A stretch of 64,000 nt of DNA from Spongilla lacustris (GCA_949361645.1 OX442415.1:24347790-24411789); one strand, 5' to 3'. Shown: positions 30,565 to 41,252, counted from the stretch's first letter. The notes: a model not told the origin generated them from the sequence alone. Translations and numbers: made by a program.

Positions 30565-31276
30565 ATTATAGTTTTTGTTGTACCATATTGATGTGCTTTC
30601 TTCATCCAACTGGTCAATTTAAATTTATCTAATGCAGCCATCAAATTGCATAGGAATTTAGGATGACTTTTGTGATGCTACAATAATAGTCTTTGAAAGT
30701 TGTAGTGTTTAGTAATCTCCACTACTCATGACCAATTAGGGTGATGAACTGTCAATCCTTAAATAAGGGTGTGCTACTGCCTCCCTGTTCTAGCTGATGG
30801 ACATTGATCATATTGACATCATTTAAAGTTTGTTATGGAGGCTAATCAGTATACAATTGAGCAATACCATTTATGCTATCTAACTTGCTTAAAAGATGAT
30901 CCTTATTTAAGGATAATGACATCCTTAAATAAGTTTTTTTTTCCCCTTAAAGATTTTGAACATAATTTTTTTTTGTGTCACTTGACTCACTTCGTGCTGC
31001 TGTTCTGTGCTTTCATGAAAGTAGGTCATCACATCACTACCCTATTTACGAACATGACCTTACCCTTGCTACTGTTGAGGGTAAAATACCATCCTCAGTC
31101 TAAAAATAGCAACACTTTTGTTTTTATGCATTGTTTTTAACTTATATTTTGTGTTCTATATCAGTGGTGATGCTCTGTTCGTGATTTCAATGATTATAAA
31201 TAGTGTGATTGTGTGCTAAAAGTACCAAAAACAGAAAAAACAGAAGCCATTTTTTGATGAGCTGAATGATGGGATT
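30565..31276. other. noncoding end of + arm
   Basis: Mirrored at 36531-37226. Contains a short imperfect duplication around CCTTATTTAAGGATAATGACATCCTTAAATAAG (AT-rich hairpin). No gene seen. Confidence 0.5.
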
Positions 31277-31479
31277 AATTAATCAGTTGGATTAAAAAAA
31301 TTTGTTCAGTATTCCAGTAATCTTGGTTAATTTAAGGATTTGAACACCTCAAGATCCATACTAAGTGCTAGATCTAGAAGGGATGAATTCTGAGTGCCAG
31401 AATGGGGGATTCTAAGTGCCTATAATTGTACATCATCAATCAAATAATTTTTTAGTTACATGTACTACTTACAACATGT

Positions 31480-31665
31480 TCATAAGTCGTCATCATCGCC
31501 ATTAGCATTCTGATCATCATTATCTGAGTCCTGATCCGGTTCAGCCCTAGCTTGTGCCACTATTTTCTCGTTGATAATCCTTCCTTCAATGTAGTCGCTA
31601 ATAAATTCAAACATGGCGAACATGTATTGCCGGTAGTGCTTCCAGCTTCGATCCCTTTGGAATGT
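31480..31665 (-). other. exon-like frame with acidic tail
   Basis: In the spacer, the - strand encodes WKHYRQYMFAMFEFISDYIE, then INEKIVAQARAEPDQDSD and an Asp-rich end (DDDDL) before TGA at 31480-31482. It looks like a real C-terminal exon. Upstream splice structure and family are not recognised. Confidence 0.3.
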
Positions 31666-31699
31666 TTACAGAGTTACTGCAGATATACGTTACACTGAC

Positions 31700-32700
31700 G
31701 TAACCATTAATGCAATCTTTGGCCCCATCTTTAGGCCTACTAATACGAATAGAAGTACTGATTTGATGGAATTTTTTTCGAAAAATGAGCATCATCTTTG
31801 ACTCCTGAAATTCACCGCGACGTGCACATTCTTCTACCATAGATAATGGAATTACTGGATTGGCAACGCTACGCGTATATTGCATACTGACCTCACGCTA
31901 TATGCTTGACACGGTTACGCCCTTTTCTTGAACTCGGGTTTCTCGTCTTTCTGGAGGTTTCCGTTGGTGTCTGTTAGTTTTGATCTTCGAAAGTCCTATT
32001 CAGGTTACTGACTTGACTTCTTATCTAGTTCTTTGTATCCAATTCTTAACTTTTTCGTTATGAATACCACATGTAAGTTATGGCGTATAAGTGTGGTTTG
32101 GGGGTTTTAGTAGCAATACGCCGTTGGTAAGAAGCAAAACAAAAGTTGCTTGTGGTGCTGTCTCATGCTACACGTGTCGTAGGCCTGTTTTGAAGCTTAA
32201 AATAAAAACGCTTGACCCGTATTAGTAGTGGACCGTAGGTCGCGGTTTTAGCATGATTATGAGGCGGTTTTGTGGGGGTTTTAGCTTCTGACAGGAACTA
32301 TGTGTAGCATTAACGCTCCTATTTTCATGTTTAGCTATAAGTTTTGTGTGTCATGAAGTGGTTAGATGGCTGGAAAGATGTCTCGTCTTGGCAACATGCC
32401 AAGAGAAACGAAAGGCTCTCAACTGTCTTGTTCGTCAAGAAAAAGCGAGTGGAGGCCTAAAAAAAGTCTAAACAGTGTTTTGAAACCATCGAGCTTTATT
32501 CACCTCCCTTAAAGCTTTCTTAGGTCGTTCCGAAGTTTCCTGGAGCAGGAGATCTTCAAGTATAATAAAATTTTATTACATGACCGTGTCGAGCATCGAA
32601 CCAATTTTTCACAGGCGTTGCCAATCCATTAATTCCATTATCTATGCTTCAGTGTGGGAATAATGAGTCGTATCGACTATAGTATCGCCGTGTGCTCTCC
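31700..32700. other. spacer sequence, no gene seen
   Basis: Unique relative to the rest of the window. No ORF with recognisable content. Confidence 0.5.
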
Positions 32701-32705
32701 AGTGG

Positions 32706-33366
32706 TAGTCTCGTACCCAGACCCTGATTCCCACAGCTGCGGATGGATTACATCACTGCTACGTGGAAAGAGGGTCTGGTGAACTGCTGTACTCAATTCT
32801 GTCCACGGTCACCAGAATGTTGGGGAACCAATCAGATTCGAGGTATGGAGTAATTGCATACCTTAGTTATTGTTGGGAGTTATTGGTAATTGCGATATCG
32901 ATGGATCAAGTGAGCGGGTGAACGTAAGGGTTGTTTTACCCATACGACAACCGCTTCCCAATCATCGTAGACGTAGTACTGGATTAGTTGGGCGTAGCCC
33001 GACCTTCGCGTATTGGCGATAATACGCGAAGGTCGGGCTACGCCCAACTACTACTGGATCGGGATGTCTTCGTATGTCTTTCAACTGGCATGGGAGTCAT
33101 TTTGTTAAGCCGTTTCTACCTTGGGCATTTGACGTGCAGTGGGAGGAAGGACAACGAGCGAAGCGTTGTTTGGAAACGTTTTGCCCTTTCTCCTCTGTCA
33201 GTTGCGTCAATTAATTATTCAATTAACTGATTGCGACGCTAAACATACGTCACTGCATTCCTAGAATAATAATGTTATGTAATCGCGGGACAAAATTGAG
33301 TACAGCAGTTCACCAGACCGATGTAATCCATCCGCAGCTGTGGGAATTAGGGTCTGGGCACGAGGG
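32706..33366. mobile_element. ~660-bp MITE with long TIRs (TCTCGTACCCAGACCC family)
   Basis: The left end (TAGTCTCGTACCCAGACCC, 32706 on) and right end (GGGTCTGGGCACGAG, to about 33366) are inverted copies over about 85-99 bp, including GATGGATTACATC and GAACTGCTGTACTCAATT. Related short hairpins occur at 33374, 33854 and 52021. Confidence 0.65.
32985..33050. repeat. perfect 30-bp-arm hairpin with flanking TACTGGAT repeats
   Basis: Arms 32985-33014 and 33021-33050 are perfect inverse complements with a 6-bp loop. TACTGGAT flanks it at 32977-32984 and 33052-33059, like an 8-bp target duplication of a hAT-type insertion. It is nested in the MITE at 32706-33366. Confidence 0.75.
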
Positions 33367-33373
33367 TCTCTTA

Positions 33374-33474
33374 CCCAGACCCAAATGTACGTAACGATGA
33401 TTATCGCATAACATCCTCTGTACGTGATGTTATATTGTAAGCGATAATCAGCGTTACGTACATTAGGGTCTGGG
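33374..33474. repeat. 101-bp hairpin of the CCCAGACCC family
   Basis: Arms of about 34 bp at 33374-33407 and 33441-33474 with few mismatches. The loop holds another small palindrome (ATAACATC...GATGTTAT). Confidence 0.7.
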
Positions 33475-33853
33475 CGCCGTGCCAAAATGCCTAGATGGTA
33501 AGGTATCAGGTCCCCAGACTATCAAAATGAATTGGGGGATCAGAGTGACGTAAGAGTCATTTTTAGTAACGCGATGACGCTGACGTAACCCGCATGCGTA
33601 ACAATCTATACACGGAATCGAAACCAAAAATTGTACTAAAAGAGATATTAACTCCCTGCTCACATAAGTGCTTACGTTGTCGTAAAGATCGTTAATTAGC
33701 TGTTTTTATGTTTTGATAAATCTTAGCTAACGAATACAATTGTAACAGTGAAAGTAGAATTTTTATATTGCATTCCTGGCCAGAGTTATGGGTCGATGTC
33801 CGAAATTTCAATACGAATCCTAAAATGGGTAATATGCATGCACTGACAAAAGT

Positions 33854-33944
33854 TAGTTTCGTACCCAGACCCATGTTTTCACAGCAGCGGATGGATTACA
33901 TCACCATCCGCTGCTGTGAAAACATGGGTCTGGGTACGAGACTA
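33854..33944. mobile_element. 91-bp MITE-like hairpin of the CCCAGACCC family
   Basis: 41-bp arms (33854-33894, 33904-33944) with one mismatch and a 9-bp loop. Ends TAGTTTCGTACCCAGACCC / GGGTCTGGGTACGAGACTA. Confidence 0.75.
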
Positions 33945-34003
33945 GACAAAATACCAATAACAATCGTGCGTCAACTGACAGCGCAGCCACTTTGGGTTAG
34001 GCG

Positions 34004-34816
34004 CTACTTTATGTAGAGTTCGAAATGAGAGAGTGCGAGATTCTCATCGGTCCGGTCAGAATCCGTGCACACGCGGAGCTCTAGGTCGTCGGATATGGGA
34101 GCGGCGAACTGCTTGCAAAACCACGGGAGGTTGGCCCTAGTGCAACACGAAGCCTCATCTCCCCCACACTGCTGTCCATCCCATAGAATGTCGGAGTAAT
34201 AAAATGTAGTCCGGTCCCAAGTTGAAGATGAATCCCCCGATTCGCACAGGTAATCAGAACCCACAAAGGAGGGCGGAGCGCTAGCGCTTCCAACTGAACA
34301 CGGACAATTGCAACTTTTGGAGCTCTCCGTACTGCCTGCGGCGTACGTGAACACGTGTTGCCTACTCCCCCGTGCTCCGTAGGTGATGCTGACTCCGTCC
34401 ACGTACGGATCTTCGATCGTATTGGGTAGCAAGCTGTTTGATGTACCTGCGTTGTCATGTGGGTTAGTGCCACACCGTCCAAATGCGTCGGTCGATCCTA
34501 TCTGGTATGCTGCTAATTTCCCGCACACAGTCTGATACGGGCCGACTCCTTTAGTGCTTATATACACTGAATCGCAACCCCCGGTATTGGTGCCTCTTCC
34601 GCAAGATGCTCGCGGGGATGAGATCGTGCTAAGGGTACTGGGACACCGCTGCGTTGGATCGGCCATGTCCATGAAGCCGACCAATGTCCACGGCTTTGGT
34701 GGTGAACGGCTCGGTACATCTGGTGGAAAGGGGTTATCGGCAAGCGAAGAAGCAGCCTTAGCAGCGAGCACTGCAGTAGTAACGAGACAGCTAACCAATA
34801 ACAGGCGGGTTTTCAT
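34004..34816 (-). CDS. secreted DGVSITYG/WFCK-domain protein (sponge-cnidarian family)
   Basis: An intact intronless 270-residue ORF. It begins with a clear signal peptide (MKTRLLLVSCLVTTAVLAAK) and is rich in cysteine. Recognisable blocks are CGKLAAYQIGSTDAFGRCG, YVDGVSITYG, RQHVFTYAAG, PPSFVGSDYLCESG, DILWDGQQC, CC, LPWFCKQ, DDLELRVC and a C-terminal FELYIK. This set of motifs recurs in uncharacterised secreted or extracellular proteins of sponges and cnidarians. The function is unknown; a binding or lectin-like role is possible. It is the only gene that looks intact in the spacer between the inverted arms. ATG 34816 is chosen for the signal peptide. Confidence 0.8.
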   Translation of the reverse strand: MKTRLLLVSCLVTTAVLAAKAASSLADNPFPPDVPSRSPPKPWTLVGFMDMADPTQRCPSTLSTISSPRASCGRGTNTGGCDSVYISTKGVGPYQTVCGKLAAYQIGSTDAFGRCGTNPHDNAGTSNSLLPNTIEDPYVDGVSITYGARGSRQHVFTYAAGSTESSKSCNCPCSVGSASAPPSFVGSDYLCESGDSSSTWDRTTFYYSDILWDGQQCGGDEASCCTRANLPWFCKQFAAPISDDLELRVCTDSDRTDENLALSHFELYIK

Positions 34817-34848
34817 CTCCGGACTGATCTGAGAGATTTGTGGAGCTG

Positions 34849-34856
34849 CTTATATA
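34849..34856 (-). promoter_or_regulatory. TATA box of the secreted-protein gene
   Basis: TATATAAG on the - strand ends about 33 bp before the ATG at 34816. If used, the 5' leader would be only a few bases. Confidence 0.5.
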
Positions 34857-34859
34857 ATC

Positions 34860-35740
34860 ACCACAATGAATTAGTATATAACTAGTCCTTGGGTGCCAGA
34901 TTGTCAGGGTTCATCTGTTATCAATGTTCACGACCTACCAGCCTGACAAAGGACTAAGTGACTGAATAACGTAACGGGAGCCTCCGAGTCTAGAAGGATG
35001 TATAAGAGGACCTTTCGTTACAATGGCTACAGTGTTTCCCCCAGCGCCGTGACAGTGGCGGCGGAACCGGTCAGGCCGACTAATCTTGGACCATTAAATA
35101 TTCATGTGTTCATTATAATTGTTTATAAACCAATATTCGAGTATCTAGTACGTGTACGTACGTATGCGTATACATAAGCGTACGCGCGCGGTGGTAGTGT
35201 AACATATATTCATTACATTTGATATATGTAATGGAGGTGTCCTATTGTGTTCGGTAAATAGTATGGCTGGCTCTTGGAGCATCGCCGCTATGAGGCGTGC
35301 TCACTATACCAACAGCCTGTGTTCACGGCTGTTTGCGGCTGGACACTAGGTTTATAATTAGACAATACGGTATACGCCCCTAAAGATGTAATGTACGTAC
35401 CTCATTATACGTGTTGTTTTTGGCGATCCATATACCACACGTGTTGTAAGCAATTACGTTGAAACAAATAGCTCCCGCACACACCCTACCAGTCTAGTCA
35501 ACAACATGATAAACGCGCAACAGTATTTGATTCGATTAATAGTTATGCGCAGCATGTTTTTAAACCTATGTAATTTTGGCGGGTCTACTTCAAGCTTGGT
35601 GTACGACCGAACCAACCGACAGAACAGGACGGTAAGCAAGAACACTAAACAACACACATGGGAGAGCATATATACAATGTTCACAACTAGCCAACTTTTT
35701 TTTTTAACACCGAACTGGACATGAGTATTTTTATGAATAA
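34860..35740. other. spacer sequence, no gene seen
   Basis: No convincing ORF. It contains an alternating purine-pyrimidine stretch (35150-35192, GTACGTACGTATGCG and following). Confidence 0.5.
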
Positions 35741-35743
35741 TAG

Positions 35744-36290
35744 GTGTGGAATTGGATGGAGCACCACAAAACGACAGTCAAAGAGCTGTGTGGTCACTTC
35801 TTGGTCGAGGCTAGTAAAAAGAAAACAAGGAGCTCATACATCTGCCAAGAGTTTGCAGCTCATTTGTACACTGTCTTTGCTATTAACACCAGCAATGACA
35901 TAGTTAACACTCACCCTCCTTGCTTCTGCAGCAGTTCTGCTATACCGTTGCGTGCTGTTGACTGTGGGGGATACTAGTAAATAAAAATAAATACCTGTGT
36001 GTTCACTTTACATTCTGATTTGCCATACATTATCACCCTGCCTGCAGTTGTCCAGCCAAACACAGCCCACAGAAGATCATTGTAGGCATGCATGCAATAG
36101 CCCCTCCCACTGAATCCTTACTGGCTGACCACTTAATGGCCAGCTCCAACAATCCAGCAATCCTGGAGCAACTACAGTGTCCCATATGCCTGAGGATTTT
36201 ACACCAGCCTCTGGAGCTCCCATGTAGGGCACTGGTGTGCACTGCCTGCATGGTCGAGTGGTTCAAGGTGTTCAATTGTAGTGGGTCAAA
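35744..36290 (+). pseudogene. RAG1 N-terminal-like (Cys/His plus RING) gene fragment
   Basis: Two exon-like pieces. The first (about 35744-35940) encodes KELCGHFLVEAS, then FAAHLYTVFAINTSND and HPPCFC. This follows the spacing of the RAG1 N-terminal zinc-binding block (VFRID..., HP..FC..C). The second starts after an acceptor (CCTGCAG, exon from 36048) and encodes LQCPICLRILHQPLELPC and LVCTACMVEWFKV, a RING whose second half is cut off at the hairpin starting at 36291. RAG1-N-like proteins occur in invertebrate hosts and mobile elements. No core or transposase domain is visible here. The assignment rests on recalled motifs. Confidence 0.5.
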
Positions 36291-36419
36291 TGTCCATGCT
36301 GCTTCATGGATACTCCACTAACTTCACCACAGCTAAAGGCAGCAACACTATTGATCCAGTAGTGTTGCTGCCTTTAGCTGTGGTGAAGTTAGTGGAGTAT
36401 CCATGAAGCAGCATGGACA
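36291..36419. repeat. perfect 60-bp-arm hairpin
   Basis: 36291-36350 and 36360-36419 are perfect inverse complements with a 9-bp loop (TTGATCCAG). It truncates the RING-like frame. Confidence 0.95.
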
Positions 36420-36429
36420 TCAGTGCCCT

Positions 36430-36530
36430 ACACCTGTTTTTTCCTAAAAGCTATCATTTAATAGTCCTTTTGTCAGTGTTATGGTTAAGGAGGTGGTGAT
36501 GTGATCAGTTCTGGCTCAGAGAGGGAGGTC
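36430..36530 (-). pseudogene. katanin-like 3' end micro-fragment
   Basis: The - strand repeats the end of the katanin-like last exon and 3' UTR (CTGAGCCAGAACTGATCACA, CACCTCCTTAA). It lies exactly outside the inner boundary of the - arm at 36531. Confidence 0.75.
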
Positions 36531-37226
36531 AATCCCATCATTCAGCTCATCAAAAAATGGCTTCTGTTTTTTCTGTTTTTGGTACTTTTAGCACACAATC
36601 ACACTATTTATAATCATTGAAATCACGAACAGAGCATCACCACTGATATAGAACACAAAATAAAAGTTAAAAACAATGCATAAAAACAAAAGTGTTGCTA
36701 TTTTTAGACTGAGGATAGTATTTTACCCTCAACAGTGGCAAGGGTAAGGTCATGTTCGTAAATAGGGTAGTGATGTGATGACCTACTTCCATGAATGCAC
36801 AGAACAGCAGCACGAAGTGAGTCAAGTGACATTTATGTTCAAAATCTCCAGGGGAAAAAAAACTTATTTAAGGATGTCATTATCCTTAAATAAGGATCAT
36901 CTTTTAAGCAAGTTAGATAGCATAAATGGTATTGCTCAATTGTATACTGATTAGCCTCCATAACAAACTTTAAATGATGTCAATATGATCAATGTCCATC
37001 AGCGTGTTAGAACAGGGAGGCAGTGGCACACCCTTATTTAAGGATTGACAGTTCATCACCCTAATTGATCATGAGTAGTGGAGATTACTAAACACTACAA
37101 CTTTCAAAGACTATTATTGTAGCATCACAAAAGTCATCCTAAATTCCTATGCAATTTGATGGCTGCATTAGATAAATTTAAATTGACCAGTTGGATGAAG
37201 AAAGCACATCATTATGGTACTATAAT

Positions 37227-37650
37227 TCAAGCATTAGCTTTTTCACAAACATCACAACATGTATAAGTGTGTGACTGCACTGTTTGTTCTGAATGGTCAA
37301 AATACTGTATGATGAACATCCTTCTACACACATCTTGATTTGAGCAATATGCTTGCATAGTCTCATCACAATGAAAATTCTTAAGTGTAAAGAAAAAGTC
37401 CTGCTTTTCCTGTTTTCTGAATGCCCTTAGAGGACTTATAACCACTACTGACGATAGATCTGCTCTTACCCCTTCGCTGATTAAAAATACTTGGCAAAAT
37501 CCAGTAGCACAATGACTTGCCTGTCCCCGTTGGAAGGCTAACAAACACATCCTGGCCATCCAGAAAGCTTTCTATTACTAACCGCTGCTCTGCAGCAGGA
37601 GAAACACTTGGTATCCTTGTTCCAGGGCAACTAAGGAGGCTTTCATGCAT
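37227..37650 (-). pseudogene. RecQ helicase remnant, - arm
   Basis: Same internally deleted structure as 30147-30564. Walker A is PTGTGKS here. An extra ~11 bp (GCAGGACTTTTTC region) shifts the junction so the N-part and the zinc-binding part (CCDVCEKANA) are in different frames, whereas the + arm reads through. Confidence 0.7.
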
Positions 37651-38056
37651 AAATTCTATCAGAAATGCAAATCACCACATGCCTAAATTTTGGATCCACA
37701 TAGAGGTTTATTGCTGTTTTTTTTTTTGGCCCACCTAAACAAATTTTAGTAGTTATGTATTAAAAGTGTGAAAACTATAAAACTCTTACTCCCAACCATG
37801 CTGCAAGCCTACAATTAACATGTATTGCTTGTGGAAGAATACCATAGATCTAAATATTCAGAATAGTCTTTAATAATTATCACTTACTATATTTATGTGC
37901 GTAGCTACGTTAATGCAAGCCACACCCCTATTCATTCATAACTACACACACATGAATCATCATGTGCCCCAAGATTGATGCATACCAAGTCAGATCCAAC
38001 AAACACCACTACAAAGTCCTGTTTTGTCCATAAAGCTATCATAAAGCTATCGTTTA

Positions 38057-41000
38057 TTAAGGAGGTGGTGATGTGATCAATTCTGGCTCAGAGAAGGGTT
38101 GGAGGGAGGCGTGGAGTGAGACCAGGTGTTGGGAGGTCTCGGCAGGTTCTCCCCTGCTCTCCAGCCTCTTCCCCAGGCCCTCGCACACCTGGTGCAGCTG
38201 TCTGTAGCACATGATCTTCTTCTCCCTGTCCTCCAGGGCCTGCAGCCTCTGGCTTCTCTGTGGGACTGGGGAGGAGGGGGTGAACACTTAGGAGAACATA
38301 CTGATGTTCCCCTCACTTCTGTAGGTCAGAATGAGCTCTGAGAAGTGTTCCACAATCCACGATATTGTGCTACACACTGCCTTGAGGTGGCTAATGGAGG
38401 AAGGGAAGGGGGTTGTGAAATGGGGGAAGAGGGGTGCTTGTGATGAGGGGGAAGAGAAGTACTTGCACGCATAGTATACACAAGCCCCCCTCCCTCCCCC
38501 ACACACACGTACTGTGGTTCCCTCAGAGAGAGAAGAAGCTGCTGGAGGGTTGGCAAGACAACCAGGCACACACTAAGAGACCAAGGAGGCCTGAAGAGGG
38601 AGGAAAGTGATGTCAACAGCTTCTCTCCCTCCACTCCCACATAGAATACATCTCTGGTGGTATTATGCTACACACTATCTAATATAACTGGTGGTGTCAT
38701 GTGGGGGGCGGAGCCACATCACGATTGCATACCATTATGTAACTGGGTGGGTCACATTACATAACCTTATGTAACACAGGGTGAGCCATTATGTACAACA
38801 ACCTTGCATAGAATGGGGCAAGGTAGCCTTACGTGAACGATGAGAACAGCTGCAGTACGTCTGTGAACAGCGACATGTCGTCCTCAGAGAAGCAGGCCAT
38901 CACGGCATTGGTGGCGGCCTGGAGCCCCTTGTCCCCAAACCACAGCCCCTGGATGGTGTCCAGCACCTGCAAGTACACACACATGACTCCTGAATTTTTT
39001 TTTTAGTGAAAATATATCTGTCTATACATGTATTTTAGTTAACACGTATCAGTGGAGTAAGTTATTCTCTTTGGAAGACACAATGAGCGTCGTTCACGTG
39101 ATCATATATATATAGCGTCAGACGACGCCCTGAGCTACAATAAGTAACTAGACCATTACTTCCTTGCGGTGTAGCAGAACTGGAAACAAATAATATGCAT
39201 ACACAATACACACACTGACACACACACGCACACACACACAACACACACACAAATACACACATACACACATACACACATACATACACGTGCACACATACAA
39301 ACATACACACATACATACACGTGCGCATATACACACATAGACACATACAAGTGCACATATACACACACAACATATGGCGTTATAAGTGGATGGGACAGCA
39401 GTGCAATGGGAAGGGGAGAGAAGGTGGGAGGGAGGACTTTAGATTGTCGTAGTGATCATTTACTGGGAGGAATGGGCATGCAGTTACATTCCTATCAGCA
39501 CCAAACAATAAAAATAAAACATGCCCTGTTGCCATAATGACACCCTGTTGTCATAGTGATGACCTTGTTGTCTGATGTGAAATTCATATTACCGCACATA
39601 AGGAGAAGATGGGAGAGGGGCCCACAGAAGTGGTGCACATACCTCCTGCCTTCCCTCAGTGCCCCTATGATGTCACTATGAGCACATACCTCCTGCCTTC
39701 CCTCCAGTGCCCCTATGATGTCACTATGTGCACATACCTTCTCCCTTCCCTCCAGTGCCTCTATGATGTCACCATGTGCACATACCTCCTGCCTTCCGTC
39801 CAGTGCATCTACGATGTCGCCATTATCTGCCACAATTCCTTCCAGGGCAGCAGACTCGGAGGAAAGGTGGACACCTGACATCTCGAACAGCTGGGAGGGG
39901 TCCTGCCCCCCGGGGGGCAGCTCCATGAGCTGTGAGCTCTGGCTCCACGATCGTCTATTGCCCCTCCAAGGGTGGTCCATCGTCTGGTCTGCTTTCTCAG
40001 GGAGGTTGGAGGCGTGGTGCAGGTCGTGGGTGTGGCCTCCCTGGCTGGCCATGCCTCCTTTCTTTCTCTTTATCGACTGCCTGAAGTAGTTGAGGGGTGT
40101 CTTGGGTACCATCACTTGGTCACTGGGTGTCTTGGGTGCCATGACTTGGTCATTGGGTGCCATGACTTGGTCATTGGGTGCCATGACTTGGTCATTGGGT
40201 GCCATGACTTGGTCATTGGGTACCATGACTTGGTCACTGGGTACCATGTCTTGGTCATTGGGTGTTTTGAGTACCATGATTTAGTCACTGGGTGTCTTGG
40301 GTACCATGACTTGGTCATTGGGTGTCTTGAGTACCATGACTTGGTCACTGGGTGTCTTGGGTACCATGACTTGGTCACTGGGTGTCTTGGGTACCATGAC
40401 TTGGTCACTGAGTGTCTTGGGTACCATGACTTGGTCATTGGGTGTCTTAGGTACCATGACTTGGTCATTGGGTGTTTTGAGTACCATGACTTGGTCATTG
40501 GGTGTCCCCTTCTTTCTCCTCAGTACAACAGAGGGAGTATCCCCAGTAAGCACACCTTCAGAGGTGATGACACCATCACCAACTGCCATGCCGCTCAAAC
40601 CAGCTAGTGGTGTCGATGAGTCACTTTTGGTCTCAGTAGTGATGTTTAACGTGACATTCCATGGAGGGCTGTTGCGTGCAGGTGATGGCAGGGAGCTGGT
40701 GAGGACCTCAGGGCACACAGTCAGCTCAGAGAGCAGTCTGTTCACCTCGGCGTTGAGCGGGTCGTCGACAGAGGCCCTCCATGTGTTGGGTTTGGGCACC
40801 GAGGCGCAGCGGGACCCAGGTTTACTTACAGCAAGTTTAAAAACTGGTTTTTAATAATTATTCTAAGCTTGCTGTACAGTAGTGTCAAGAACTAATCAAG
40901 AGCTCTGCCATATTGTGCTCACTGCTTGTACTTATCTATATGCACATGCATGTAAATTCTCCTTGCATTGAAACATGTGATTTAATCCTACATGCCTGCA

Positions 41001-41215
41001 TGCATGTTAAACATGCACGAAAAGTATATAGCGCACTCGTTAGCAGGGATGTATTAATTCGATCTCGTGATGCACTGATGGCGGGATGCAGACGAGCCGG
41101 TATATGCACGGTATATATCAGGTCACCCAGTGAGTACCAGAGGAACAAGGTGGGGGTGATAGCTTGCCAAAGTGCAAAGCTTGGAAGGATCTTGGAACAG
41201 GTGCACTGTGAATTG
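38057..41215 (-). CDS. katanin p80 con80-type gene, - arm copy
   Basis: Exons on the - strand: 41127-41215, about 40850 down to the 48-bp repeats near 39830-39640, 38833-38966, 38513-38590, 38302-38390, 38057-38265. The last four join in phase across GT-AG introns. Together they encode a C-terminal region with the katanin p80 con80 pattern (LDTIQGLWYGDKGLQA; PWSLSVCLVVLPTLQQLLL; HLKAVCSTISWIVEHFSEL; KKIMCYRQLHQVC). Con80 mediates p60 binding and targeting of the microtubule-severing enzyme. Of the copies here, this one keeps the C-terminal frame best. A CAA to TAA nonsense change lies in the VNTR (40278-40280). The upstream region and start are unresolved, and no WD40 repeats are seen. Confidence 0.68.
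39200..39370. repeat. CA-rich microsatellite in intron
   Basis: Mirror of 28428-28610. Confidence 0.9.
39640..39830 (-). repeat. 48-bp tandem repeat with splice donors, - arm
   Basis: Four units carrying GTATGTGC (as GCACATAC on +), encoding GDIIEALEGREKVCAH-type units. Confidence 0.75.
40101..40503 (-). repeat. coding VNTR, expanded (about 15 units)
   Basis: 21-30 bp units encoding TP(N/S)DQVMVPK. One unit has TAA in place of CAA (40278-40280). The + arm has about 7 units. Confidence 0.85.
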
Positions 41216-41250
41216 CTGGAAGAGAAAAAAAAATCCGGCTTGTAGTGTTG

Positions 41251-41252
<2 letters not shown>

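Larger units (their letters stand above)
10202..31276 (+). repeat. giant inverted duplication, + arm
   Basis: Reverse-complement homology to 36531-50276 begins at CTACACAAAACACCGAAC (10202 versus 50276) and ends at GATGGGATT (31276 versus 36531). Gene content and order are mirrored. The extra length relative to the other arm comes mainly from a 2.2 kb segment (about 11430-13648), a non-LTR insertion (19392-19921), a 0.73 kb stretch retained here (about 20190-20965) and the LTR element (21099-25192). Confidence 0.9.
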
